The position numbers and the translations under genes were made by a program. Below are positions 50,644-58,516 of a stretch of 64,000 nt of DNA, one piece after another (position 1 is the first letter of the stretch; each line of letters opens with the position of its first letter). The stretch comes from Paenibacillus auburnensis (GTDB lineage: Bacteria; Bacillota; Bacilli; Paenibacillales; Paenibacillaceae): assembly GCF_927798115.1 (NCBI RefSeq), contig NZ_CAKMMG010000007.1:124001-188000 (forward strand), read 5' to 3'. Under the pieces are notes generated by a model, which saw only the letters and a program-made list of their open reading frames with translations, was not told where the DNA came from and did not search any database.

Positions 50644-50954
50644 ACCAATGAAACCTCCGCCCTTGCATATTTCGCCTTGGCACTGACGCCCGGCCGTGTA
50701 ACTTGCTTATTCTATAGTTTACATGAAAAGCGCCAGCGGCGCGAGGGGGCAGGAGCTTTGCGGCAGGGGGGCGGAAAGCTGGGAGAATTGGGGAGCGCAG
50801 CGTGTTTTTTGACAGCAGGATAGCAGGAGAACATCTTAATTGATTCGCATAACAGGGCAAATGATACAACCTTGGCGAACCGGGGAGAAGAGTGGTAAAC
50901 TGAGTTTACAAACTATGATAAGCTAGTCATATGAACAGGAGGAGGCGGCTGCAG
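50644..50954. promoter_or_regulatory. Divergent region between ABC-F and 5-FTHF cyclo-ligase genes
   Basis: No gene. For the plus-strand gene I see TTGATT (50840-50845), 17 bases and GATACA (50863-50868) as a promoter candidate, and a perfect dyad GTAAAC-TGA-GTTTAC at 50895-50909 that could be an operator. A TATAGA on the minus strand near 50713 is a weak -10 for the ABC-F gene. Confidence 0.35.
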
Positions 50955-51605
50955 ATGACAGGCCAGAGCGCCTTACTCGCCGAATTAAAGCGGGAACTGC
51001 GTGCGGAGAGAGCCGCCGTCCGCGACAAGCTGCCGGCAGACCAGAGAGAGGCGTTGTCTGCTCTGGTCTGCAGTTATGCAGCGGAGTGGCTTGCACGGGA
51101 AGGTGCAGAGACGCTGCTTGCCTACGTGCCGTTTCGTTCGGAGCTGGACACACGCCCGCTGATCGATGGCGCCTGGGCAGCAGGCCGTAAGGTGCTGCTG
51201 CCCCGTGTGATCCAGTCCACAGGAAAGATGAGCCTGCATCCGGTAAACTCATGGAAAGAGCTTGCCGCCGGAGCTTATGGTATCCAGGAGCCTATTTCCG
51301 CCCCGGCTTGTGAACCCGGCGGGCAGTGCCGTCCGGATGCTGTATTCGTACCTGGACTGGCCTTTGACCGCCGCGGCGGAAGGCTCGGTTACGGACGCGG
51401 CTATTATGACCGTCTGCGGGCGGCCTGGGAAGCGGAGCCTCCGGCATCCGCAGGAGCTCTGCTGTGGATCGGCCTGGCATTCAGCCAGCAGCTGATTCCG
51501 GAGGTACCCATGGATTACCATGATGCCTATATGGACATGTTGATTACAGAAGACGGTATCATGGATTTCCGGAAGGAGAAACAGCATGGAACTAAGCCAT
51601 TTTAA
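50955..51605 (+). CDS. 5-formyltetrahydrofolate cyclo-ligase
   Basis: 216 residues. It converts 5-formyl-THF to 5,10-methenyl-THF with ATP. Family text: LKRELRAERAAVRDKL at the start, LLAYVPFRSELDTRPLI, GAYGIQEP, VFVPGLAFDRRGGRLGYGRG-type ATP/folate loop with YYDRL, and a late VPMDYHDAYMDMLITEDG. ATG 50955 follows AGGAGGAG; an in-frame ATG at 50931 precedes that site. It overlaps moaC by 20 bases. Confidence 0.9.
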   Translation: MTGQSALLAELKRELRAERAAVRDKLPADQREALSALVCSYAAEWLAREGAETLLAYVPFRSELDTRPLIDGAWAAGRKVLLPRVIQSTGKMSLHPVNSWKELAAGAYGIQEPISAPACEPGGQCRPDAVFVPGLAFDRRGGRLGYGRGYYDRLRAAWEAEPPASAGALLWIGLAFSQQLIPEVPMDYHDAYMDMLITEDGIMDFRKEKQHGTKPF

Positions 51606-52059
51606 TGAGCAGGGCCGGGCACGTATGGTGGATGTCAGCGACAAGGAGATCACCAAGCGGTCGGCCGCTGCGAGAAGCAAGGTAAAGATGGACCCCGGGA
51701 CGCTTGATGCCATCAAGGCCGGCAGGATCGGTAAAGGGGATGTACTGGCTGTCGCTCAGGTCGCTGGAATCATGGCCGCCAAAAAAACAGCCGACTGGAT
51801 CCCGATGTGCCATCCGCTGCCGCTGACCGGCATTGACATCCGCTTCTCGGATAACAGCAAAGATGAACTTTATATAGAAGCAACTGTCAAGACAACCGGG
51901 CTGACCGGTGTGGAGATGGAGGCGCTGACGGCCGTTTCTGCGGCAGCGCTGACAGTGTACGACATGTGCAAGGCGCTGCAGAAGGACATGATTATCGGAC
52001 CGACGATGCTGGTGTCAAAGAGCGGCGGGAAAAATGGGGATTATGCGCTGGAGGTTTAA
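51586..52059 (+). CDS. moaC: Cyclic pyranopterin monophosphate synthase
   Basis: 157 residues. Second step of molybdenum cofactor synthesis. MVDVSDKEITKRSAAA, KKTADWIPMCHPLPLTGIDI (catalytic region), GVEMEALTAVSAAALTVYDM and CKALQKDMIIGP are diagnostic. It starts inside the end of the cyclo-ligase gene and is followed by a MoaB/Mog-type gene after 78 bases. The Tat export genes follow, which fits export of molybdoenzymes. Confidence 0.94.
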   Translation: MELSHFNEQGRARMVDVSDKEITKRSAAARSKVKMDPGTLDAIKAGRIGKGDVLAVAQVAGIMAAKKTADWIPMCHPLPLTGIDIRFSDNSKDELYIEATVKTTGLTGVEMEALTAVSAAALTVYDMCKALQKDMIIGPTMLVSKSGGKNGDYALEV

Positions 52060-52137
52060 ACACAGCACGGCTAAAGCGCGAGAAGGCTGCAGTCCGCAGC
52101 CGTCCATACATAGTACATAGAGAGGGAGGGACAACCT

Positions 52138-52623
52138 ATGGCGTGGAAAACAGCAATCCTGACGGCCAGCGATAAAGGGTCCAGGGGCGAACGGGAAGAC
52201 ACTAGCGCCCAGGTTATTCGGGAGCTGGTGGAAGAAGAGCTTGGCGGTGAGATCATTGAGGTCAGAATCGTGCCGGATGAGCAGGATGAGATTATTGCCG
52301 CATTGATTGAGCTTACGGATTATTTTAAGGCCGACCTGGTGCTGACTACAGGAGGAACCGACCTGGCAATCCGTGATGTTACACCGGAAGCGACCCGGCG
52401 TGTAATTGAACGGGAGGTGCCCGGTCTTTCAGAAGCGATGCGGAGTACAGTTATGCAAAAGAACCGCGCGGTGATGCTTTTCCGCGGCATTTGCGGAATC
52501 CGCGGAAGAACGCTTATTGTTAATCTGCCGGGTACTCCGAAAGGTGTACATGAGAATCTGGCAGCAATTATGGACCAGCTGCCGGAAGCGCTGCTGATGG
52601 TCACCGGCCAGTACCGTCAATAA
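52138..52623 (+). CDS. Molybdenum cofactor biosynthesis protein, MoaB/Mog family
   Basis: 161 residues; the family adenylates molybdopterin before metal insertion. TILTASDKGSRGEREDTSAQ is a typical start; LTTGGTDLAIRDVTPEATR is the family hallmark, followed by NLPGTPKGVHENLAAI. MoaB and MogA are not safely distinguished by eye. GGGAGGGA precedes ATG 52138. Confidence 0.9.
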   Translation: MAWKTAILTASDKGSRGEREDTSAQVIRELVEEELGGEIIEVRIVPDEQDEIIAALIELTDYFKADLVLTTGGTDLAIRDVTPEATRRVIEREVPGLSEAMRSTVMQKNRAVMLFRGICGIRGRTLIVNLPGTPKGVHENLAAIMDQLPEALLMVTGQYRQ

Positions 52624-52671
52624 CCTCTGCCGGCCTCTGTCTGTGTCCCATCCAATCTGCAGAAAAGCTGG

Positions 52672-52701
52672 TTGGATGTGTGATAAAAGTTATGGTATTA
52701 T
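52672..52701 (+). promoter_or_regulatory. Sigma-A promoter of tatA
   Basis: TTGGAT (52672-52677), 18 bases and TATTAT (52696-52701), about 55 bases before the tatA start. Confidence 0.5.
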
Positions 52702-52755
52702 TAAATTAGTGTTTAAGATATCATGAACGGACAGAGTGACGAGGAGGAATAACAA

Positions 52756-52998
52756 ATGCTGAATGGTATTGGTGCTCCCGGAATTATTTTACTGGTTATC
52801 CTGGCGCTGCTGCTCTTTGGTCCAAACAAGCTTCCTGAGCTTGGGCGTGCAGTCGGACGCACCTTCCGTGAGTTCAAGGACGGGGCACGTGAGATTATTA
52901 GCGAGCCGGAACCGGCAAAGCGCAGTGAAGCGCCTGTTCCGCCGGCCCCGCAGAAAATAGCTGCAGAACTTCCGCAGGACCGGCGTCTTCCGGAATAA
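52756..52998 (+). CDS. tatA: Sec-independent protein translocase TatA/TatE
   Basis: 80 residues. A pore-forming component of the twin-arginine export system. One membrane helix (about 5-22, IGAPGIILLVILALLLFG), the hinge FGPNKLPELGRAVGRTFREFK with an amphipathic helix, and a charged Pro-rich tail. GAGGAGGAA precedes ATG 52756. A terminator-like hairpin separates it from tatC. Confidence 0.93.
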   Translation: MLNGIGAPGIILLVILALLLFGPNKLPELGRAVGRTFREFKDGAREIISEPEPAKRSEAPVPPAPQKIAAELPQDRRLPE

Positions 52999-53014
52999 TA
53001 CGATTTATCTACGC

Positions 53015-53066
53015 GGGGGCGTTCCTCTCAGGTCTGGTTAAGACTGGGCGGCGCCCCCTTTTTTTT
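53015..53066 (+). terminator. Terminator between tatA and tatC
   Basis: GGGGGCG (53015-53021) pairs with CGCCCCC (53052-53058), and eight T follow. The loop is long (30 bases). Partial read-through would give more TatA than TatC, the ratio usual for this system. Confidence 0.7.
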
Positions 53067-53105
53067 ACGGGGAATTCTACATAAGTCATTGGGTGGTGCC
53101 ATATC

Positions 53106-53876
53106 ATGTCTCTGGAAGCGGAAGAAATGTCAGTGGTTGATCATCTAACCGAACTGCGCAGACGAATTATCTATGTGCTGATTGTGTTTGTGGCCGGTCT
53201 TATCGGCGGACTGTTCGTCGCCAAACCGATTTATCTGTACCTGATCCACGCCGATCAGGCTGAGGGATTTGTCCTGCATGCCTTTTCCTTCTGGGACGGC
53301 ATCGGCATGTATATGAAGATTGCCATGGCGGTCTCGCTGGCGATCTCACTGCCGTTCATTGTCTATCAGCTGTGGGCGTTCATCAGTCCCGGGCTGCGGC
53401 CTCTGGAGCGTAGTGCGGCGCTGCGGTATGTGCCCTATGTGTTCGTGCTGTTTATACTGGGCATAGCATTTGCCTATTACATTGTGTTTCCTATGGCGCT
53501 GTCATTCACAATCACTATTACCCGCAGCATGGGGCTTGAGGAGACGTACGGGATTGCCGAATATTTCAGCTTCATGTTCAGCCTGTGCATTCCGCTGGCC
53601 TTGCTGTTTGAGCTGCCGCTGATTGTAATGTTCCTGACAAAGCTGAGAATTCTCAATCCGCTGCGCCTGCGCCGGATGCGGCGGTATGCCTATTTCGCGC
53701 TTGTCTTTATTGCCGTAGTGATTACGCCGCCCGATTTCATCTCGGACTTTCTGGTAACCCTTCCGCTGCTCGTGCTCTATGAGTTCAGCGTATTTCTCTC
53801 AGCCTTTGTCTACCGCAAGCAGCTGGCGGAGGATGCCGTACGGGAAGCGCGTTATGTTAAACAAGAGGAGCTCTGA
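53106..53876 (+). CDS. tatC: Sec-independent protein translocase TatC
   Basis: 256 residues with six membrane helices. It is the receptor for twin-arginine signal peptides. The N-terminal MSVVDHLTELRRRI holds the conserved Glu-Leu-Arg; FVIYQLWAFISPGL (FxxxQxWxFxxPGL type), FAYYIVFP and a C-terminal VITPPDFISDFLVTLPLLVLYE are diagnostic. ATG 53106 is preceded by GGGTGG. Confidence 0.94.
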   Translation: MSLEAEEMSVVDHLTELRRRIIYVLIVFVAGLIGGLFVAKPIYLYLIHADQAEGFVLHAFSFWDGIGMYMKIAMAVSLAISLPFIVYQLWAFISPGLRPLERSAALRYVPYVFVLFILGIAFAYYIVFPMALSFTITITRSMGLEETYGIAEYFSFMFSLCIPLALLFELPLIVMFLTKLRILNPLRLRRMRRYAYFALVFIAVVITPPDFISDFLVTLPLLVLYEFSVFLSAFVYRKQLAEDAVREARYVKQEEL

Positions 53877-54023
53877 CAATGACCCCCCGGCTTTGAACCT
53901 TGAGTTTTGAAGCCGGGACGGGCATACTTTGCCTTCTGGTGGATAGAATGTAAGAGAGTGTGTGCCGGACAACCCTGCAAACCATATTTTTCCGTAAAAC
54001 AATGCGATTTTACGTAAAAGGAC
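53877..54023. other. Gap between tatC and the groESL promoter
   Basis: No gene. A hairpin CCCGGCTT/AAGCCGGG (53886-53917) with no T-run may end the tatC transcript. Nothing else is recognised. Confidence 0.5.
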
Positions 54024-54052
54024 TTGAAATCCTTCTTCAAGTTGAGTATCAT
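54024..54052 (+). promoter_or_regulatory. Sigma-A promoter of groESL
   Basis: TTGAAA (54024-54029), a 17-base spacer and TATCAT (54047-54052). The predicted start near 54059 is just before the CIRCE element. Confidence 0.8.
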
Positions 54053-54063
54053 AAAAATTGTTG

Positions 54064-54090
54064 TTAGCACTACAGATGGTTGAGTGCTAA
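54064..54090. promoter_or_regulatory. CIRCE element (HrcA operator)
   Basis: TTAGCACTA-N9-GAGTGCTAA, 27 bp, matching the CIRCE consensus TTAGCACTC-N9-GAGTGCTAA except for one base. It should mediate HrcA repression and heat induction of groESL. Confidence 0.95.
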
Positions 54091-54236
54091 CGGAGCTGAA
54101 CAATATGGGATTAGCCGGCAGAGGCCGCGCCAAGACGATATTTTCACGAGCAGCCGTATGAATCCTTTTTGATTCTCCGGCATCCCAATCTATGTTCTCA
54201 AGGTAAATAACATAATTTCAAAGGAGGCTATTTTTC

Positions 54237-54518
54237 ATGATCAAACCACTAGGTGAACGCGTATTGGTAGAACCAAGCGAGCAACAGGAAACCACTTCTT
54301 TCGGTATCGTGCTTCCGGACTCTTCCAAAGAGAAGCCGCAGGAAGGCAAAATTATCGCAGTCGGCAGCGGAGCTCTTAAAGACGGAGTGCGTGTACCACT
54401 GGAAGTTAAAGAAGGCGACCGCGTGATCTTCTCGAAATATGCCGGAACCGAAATCAAATATGAAGGCAAAGAATATCTGATTATGAAGGAAAGCGACATT
54501 CACGCGATTCTTGACTAA
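54237..54518 (+). CDS. groES: Co-chaperonin GroES
   Basis: 93 residues, the lid of the GroEL chamber. MIKPLGERVLVEPSEQQETT, the mobile loop TTSFGIVLPDSSKEKPQEG and KEGDRVIFSKYAGTEIKYEG are typical. AAAGGAGG precedes ATG 54237. It shares the CIRCE-controlled promoter with groEL. Confidence 0.97.
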   Translation: MIKPLGERVLVEPSEQQETTSFGIVLPDSSKEKPQEGKIIAVGSGALKDGVRVPLEVKEGDRVIFSKYAGTEIKYEGKEYLIMKESDIHAILD

Positions 54519-54580
54519 GAAGAACGTTTATAAGTTTAGCCGTAACCATACTTAAGCTTCAACGCACGTAACACAAACCA

Positions 54581-54648
54581 GGCATATGCTTTCGAAGCCA
54601 GTTTGTTCGAAGTGTATTCCAGATGTAACGCTCACAAACTTTTAGGAG
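54581..54648 (+). promoter_or_regulatory. Recurrent leader hairpin in the groES-groEL gap
   Basis: GGCATATGCTTTCGAAGCC, then CAGTTTGT and, 28 bases on, ACAAACT leading into TTTAGGAGG. AGTTTGT (54599-54605) can pair with ACAAACT (54634-54640), next to the groEL ribosome binding site. It has the same order as the units before sspH. Confidence 0.6.
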
Positions 54649-54658
54649 GTTAACACTA

Positions 54659-56290
54659 ATGGCAAAAGAAATTAAATTCAGTGAAGACGCCCGCCGCTCG
54701 ATGCTTCGCGGGGTTGATGCTTTGGCAAACGCAGTAAAAGTTACACTGGGTCCTAAAGGCCGCAACGTGGTGCTCGAGAAGAAATTCGGCAGCCCGCTGA
54801 TCACTAACGACGGTGTTACCATCGCCAAAGAAATCGAACTCGAAGATGCATTCGAGAACATGGGCGCACAGCTCGTTAAAGAAGTAGCTACTAAGACTAA
54901 CGATGTAGCCGGTGACGGTACTACAACTGCAACGGTTCTGGCACAGGCCATGATCCGCGAAGGTCTGAAGAACGTAACTGCAGGCGCTAACCCAATGGTT
55001 ATCCGCAAAGGGATCGACAAAGCGGTTAAAGCAGCTGTTGCTGAACTGCAGAAGATTGCTAAGCCAATCGAAGATTCCCAGGCTATCGCTCAAGTAGCTG
55101 CGATCTCCGCGGCTGACGATGAAGTGGGTCAACTGATTGCAGAAGCTATGGAAAAAGTCGGCAAAGACGGTGTTATCACTGTTGAAGAATCCCGCGGATT
55201 CCTGACTGAGCTTGAAGTGGTTGAAGGTATGCAGTTTGACCGCGGCTACATTTCCCCGTACATGATTACCGACACGGACAAAATGGAAGCTGTTCTGGAC
55301 AACCCGTACATCCTGATCACTGACAAGAAAATCAGCAGCACGCAGGAAATTCTTCCGCTGCTTGAGAAGATTGTACAGCAGGCCCGTCCGCTCGTGATTA
55401 TCGCTGAAGATATCGAAGGCGAAGCACAAGCTATGCTGATCGTGAACAAACTGCGCGGAACCTTCAACGCTGTTGCTGTTAAAGCCCCTGGCTTTGGCGA
55501 CCGCCGCGAAGCAATGCTGCAGGACATCGCTGCTCTGACAGGCGGCCAAGTAATCACTGAGAAGCTGGGTCTTGACCTGAAGAGCACTTCCATCGAACAA
55601 CTGGGTAACGCCCGCCAAGTGCGCGTAACCAAAGAAAACACTACTATCGTAGACGGCAGCGGCGACAAAGCGGACATCAATGCACGCGTAAGCCAAATTC
55701 GTTCCCAGCTGGAAGAAACCACTTCCGAGTTCGACAAGGAAAAACTGCAGGAGCGTCTGGCTAAACTGGCTGGCGGCGTAGCCGTTGTCAAAGTCGGCGC
55801 AGCAACTGAAACAGAATTGAAAGAGCGCAAACTGCGCATCGAAGACGCCCTGAACGCAACCCGCGCTGCGGTTGAAGAAGGTATCGTATCCGGTGGTGGT
55901 ACAGCTCTTGTGAACGTATATAACGCTGTAGCAGCTGTAGATGTAACCGGCGACGAAAGAACTGGTGTCAACATCGTGCTGCGCGCTCTGGAAGAGCCAA
56001 TCCGTACGATTGCTGCGAATGCTGGAGAAGAAGGTTCCGTTATCGTGGACCGCTTGAAGAAAGAAACTGTTGGTGTAGGCTACAACGCGGCAACCGGCGA
56101 ATGGGTGAACATGTTCGAAGCCGGAATCGTTGACCCTGCGAAGGTAACTCGCTCCGCGCTGCAGAATGCTGCATCCGTAGCAGCTATGTTCCTGACCACC
56201 GAAGCTGTCATCGCTGACAAGCCAGAGCCTGAAAAAGGCGGCGGCATGCCAGACATGGGCGGCATGGGCGGTATGGGCGGCATGATGTAA
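54659..56290 (+). CDS. groEL: Chaperonin GroEL
   Basis: 543 residues. ATP-dependent folding chamber. MAKEIKFSEDARRSMLRGVDALANAVKVTL, the ATP loop VAGDGTTTATVLAQAM, APGFGDRR and the C-terminal GGMPDMGGMGGMGGMM repeat are characteristic. TTTAGGAGG precedes ATG 54659. Codon use is strongly biased, as for highly expressed genes. Confidence 0.98.
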   Translation: MAKEIKFSEDARRSMLRGVDALANAVKVTLGPKGRNVVLEKKFGSPLITNDGVTIAKEIELEDAFENMGAQLVKEVATKTNDVAGDGTTTATVLAQAMIREGLKNVTAGANPMVIRKGIDKAVKAAVAELQKIAKPIEDSQAIAQVAAISAADDEVGQLIAEAMEKVGKDGVITVEESRGFLTELEVVEGMQFDRGYISPYMITDTDKMEAVLDNPYILITDKKISSTQEILPLLEKIVQQARPLVIIAEDIEGEAQAMLIVNKLRGTFNAVAVKAPGFGDRREAMLQDIAALTGGQVITEKLGLDLKSTSIEQLGNARQVRVTKENTTIVDGSGDKADINARVSQIRSQLEETTSEFDKEKLQERLAKLAGGVAVVKVGAATETELKERKLRIEDALNATRAAVEEGIVSGGGTALVNVYNAVAAVDVTGDERTGVNIVLRALEEPIRTIAANAGEEGSVIVDRLKKETVGVGYNAATGEWVNMFEAGIVDPAKVTRSALQNAASVAAMFLTTEAVIADKPEPEKGGGMPDMGGMGGMGGMM

Positions 56291-56362
56291 TAAGGGCTAA
56301 GAGCCCTTATATATCAAGAGTTTTCCTTGATAGGAAACCTGCTTTGACCAAAATGTGTTAAA

Positions 56363-56406
56363 AAAGAGACCTTTCGTAGTTATATACGAAAGGTCTCTTT
56401 CTTTTT
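56363..56406 (+). terminator. Terminator of groESL
   Basis: A perfect 16-bp stem, AAAGAGACCTTTCGTA with its complement, and CTTTTTT. A smaller hairpin (ATAAGGGCT/AGCCCTTAT) lies just after the groEL stop. It also lies after the end of the minus-strand dus gene. Confidence 0.9.
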
Positions 56407-56451
56407 TCTAGGTATTTCATATGCGTTTGATGATTTTAAAGGAGATATACT

Positions 56452-57423
56452 TCAATCTAATACTTGATCTAATAGAGGTTTTACTAAACGGCGAACCTCG
56501 TCTGTTGACGTGGTATCCATTAATTGGTTTCTTAGTTCGTCTGCACCTCTAAATCCACGAGTATAGATTTTGAAAAAGCGAAGCAGTGGTTTAAATGAAC
56601 GCGGCAGGGTTTCTGTTGAATATTTATCGTGCAGATCCAACTGTAAAAGAAGTAAATTGAGAAAATCCTTCGCGCTATGTTCTTTGGGTTCTTTTTCAAA
56701 AGCAAATGGATTGGTGAAAATACCACGGCCAATCATGATACCATCAACGCCGTGTTGTTCAACTATTTTTAATCCTGTTGCGCGGTCCGGAATATCTCCA
56801 TTAATGGTTAACAACGTATTAGGAGCAATTTCATCGCGCAATTTTTTTATTACAGGAATTAGCTCCCAGTGTGCCGCTACTCTGCTTTTCTCTTTTTTTG
56901 TACGAAGGTGAATGGAAAGATTCGCAATATCTTGTTTCAATATATGTCCTAACCAGCCGCGCCACTCGTCAATTTTAGAGTAACCCAATCTTGTTTTCAC
57001 ACTGACCGGCAATCCGCCTGCTTTTGCTGCTTGAATAATTTCTGCTGCAACTTCAGGATGGCGTATTAATCCAGCCCCTTTTCCACTAGATGCGGCGTTT
57101 TGTGCCGGGCACCCCATGTTTATATCGATCCCACGAAAACCAAGTTTTTTCATATCCATACTCATCTGTTCAAAAAGTGCAGGTCTATTGCCCCAAATAT
57201 GAGCGACAATCGGTTGCTCATCAGCTGTGAACATTAACCGGCCACCTACATTTTCTTTTCCAACAGGGTGACAATAATTTTCTGTACTTGTGAATTCCGT
57301 GAAAAATACGTCAGGTGTTGCAGCTTCTCTAATGACGTGACGAAATACAATATCTGTGACATCTTCCATTGGAGCTAATATAAAAAACGGCTTCGGTAAA
57401 TCCATCCAAAAATTCGGTTCCAT
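56452..57423 (-). CDS. tRNA-dihydrouridine synthase family protein
   Basis: 323 residues. FMN enzyme that reduces uridines in tRNA. FILAPMEDVTDIVFRHVI, the catalytic Cys in INMGCPAQNAASSGKGAG, PVSVKTRLGY and GIMIGRGIFTNP are conserved in Dus. Codons are notably AT-rich (many TTT, AAT, ATT) compared with groEL, tatC and mog on either side, suggesting transfer from a lower-GC relative. AGGAGAAG precedes ATG 57423. Confidence 0.92.
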   Translation of the reverse strand: MEPNFWMDLPKPFFILAPMEDVTDIVFRHVIREAATPDVFFTEFTSTENYCHPVGKENVGGRLMFTADEQPIVAHIWGNRPALFEQMSMDMKKLGFRGIDINMGCPAQNAASSGKGAGLIRHPEVAAEIIQAAKAGGLPVSVKTRLGYSKIDEWRGWLGHILKQDIANLSIHLRTKKEKSRVAAHWELIPVIKKLRDEIAPNTLLTINGDIPDRATGLKIVEQHGVDGIMIGRGIFTNPFAFEKEPKEHSAKDFLNLLLLQLDLHDKYSTETLPRSFKPLLRFFKIYTRGFRGADELRNQLMDTTSTDEVRRLVKPLLDQVLD

Positions 57424-57639
57424 GTTATCTTCTCCTGTTGCAACATATAAAAAGTCTTTGATCCATCATACATAGTATCATTATTTTTCGTTTGATGCAC
57501 AGAATCAATAGAGAGGGCATGTAACATCATTCTAACAAAATACTAAATTACCCAATCCATAGGTTTGCAAAATGAATAGAGTATAGCAGATGTTCTTCCG
57601 GCAGCAGCTATAGATTTGTTCACAAATGGGGTGATATTG

Positions 57640-57921
57640 ATGGATTTGAATGCATTGACTGGCCTGTTCAATAACAACGACGGCTCAGTCGTGCTTAATG
57701 TCCTTTTATCCATCGCTTTAGTCTGGAGCATCCGGCAGATCGCGAATAAAGAAAAGGTCATACAGCATTATCAGAAACGTGATGAGGAGAACGAGAAGGA
57801 GCTCAATCAATACAACCGTTCACTCGTCAAGCTGCTTATTGAAAGGGAAGACATGACAAGAGAGACCAAGGTAAGAGAGAGCGCTGATAAAATGAATAGT
57901 GGGGAGGTCGTCGACAAGTGA
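57640..57921 (+). CDS. Small single-helix membrane protein with coiled coil (holin-like?)
   Basis: 93 residues: a short outside part, one hydrophobic segment (about 16-34, VVLNVLLSIALVWSIRQIA) and a charged coiled-coil tail (about 35-75). The shape resembles BhlA/UviB-type holin-like peptides, but I do not recognise it. ATG 57640 follows GGGGTGAT; the in-frame ATG at 57616 is less likely. It overlaps the next small gene (stop TGA at 57919-57921 inside GTGA). Confidence 0.65.
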   Translation: MDLNALTGLFNNNDGSVVLNVLLSIALVWSIRQIANKEKVIQHYQKRDEENEKELNQYNRSLVKLLIEREDMTRETKVRESADKMNSGEVVDK

Positions 57922-58094
57922 AGCTCCTCGATATTTTCAGAAAAAATGAGATCAAGCCCAGTCGTGTGAAGAAAGAAATCGAGAAGTTAGGCAAAATCCA
58001 GGCAGCCTATGAAATGAATGATATCGAAAGCCTGATGGACCTGCATCATTCCGGCCTGGGCAAGAGAGGAGATGATCTGCATGGGAATCATTGA
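57918..58094 (+). CDS. Small basic protein of unknown function
   Basis: 58 residues beginning with GTG at 57918 (MKLLDIFRKNEIKPSRVKKE) and ending GKRGDDLHGNH. GGGGAGG lies 11 bases before. Rich in Lys and Glu, probably helical, no membrane segment. It overlaps its neighbours on both sides (4 bases upstream, 14 bases downstream), which supports a coupled three-gene operon. Function unknown. Confidence 0.55.
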   Translation: MKLLDIFRKNEIKPSRVKKEIEKLGKIQAAYEMNDIESLMDLHHSGLGKRGDDLHGNH

Positions 58095-58410
58095 TTTGAC
58101 GCTTGTCGCCCTGGAGTTAACCGCCTTTATAGTGTTTGCGGCATATGTGGTACGGTACAGCCGCTATTTTATCGGTAATGGCCCGCAACGCACCTATAAT
58201 CTCTATCTCCGCAGTGTATGGATTACTTACTCCACCGTGGCTTTGCTCTGTCTTAACCTGTTATGGGGCCGGATAAATATAGTTTTTGGTTACAACATAG
58301 ACAGCATATCGAACACACTTAGAGAGTTTGTGATGATCCTTTCACTGATTCTGCTTGTGTTTGCCGGACTAATGCACAAGGATTTGTGGGACAGCCATCA
58401 TAAGGATTGA
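58081..58410 (+). CDS. Small membrane protein of unknown function
   Basis: 109 residues with three predicted membrane helices (about 4-25, 45-65, 82-100; LTLVALELTAFIVFAAYVV, then ITYSTVALLCLNLLWGRI and FVMILSLILLVFAGLM). GAGAGGAG precedes ATG 58081. Third gene of the small operon. No family recognised. Confidence 0.65.
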   Translation: MGIIDLTLVALELTAFIVFAAYVVRYSRYFIGNGPQRTYNLYLRSVWITYSTVALLCLNLLWGRINIVFGYNIDSISNTLREFVMILSLILLVFAGLMHKDLWDSHHKD

Positions 58411-58449
58411 TTAGCCCGTCTGATGCAGCGGATTAATAGATCTATCCAT

Positions 58450-58482
58450 GTAAAAAACACCTGCCGGAGAAGTCTCCAGCGG
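58450..58482 (+). terminator. Terminator-like hairpin after the small operon
   Basis: CACCTGC-CGGAGA pairs with TCTCC-AGCGGGTG. The T-run is poor. It lies between convergent genes. Confidence 0.5.
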
Positions 58483-58516
58483 GTGCCTGTTGTGTGTGCT
58501 GTATCTAACCGATGTT

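Noticed and set aside
57640..58410. Prophage lysis cassette
   Set aside because: Only the holin-like shape of one protein supports it; no endolysin, integrase or structural phage gene is present.
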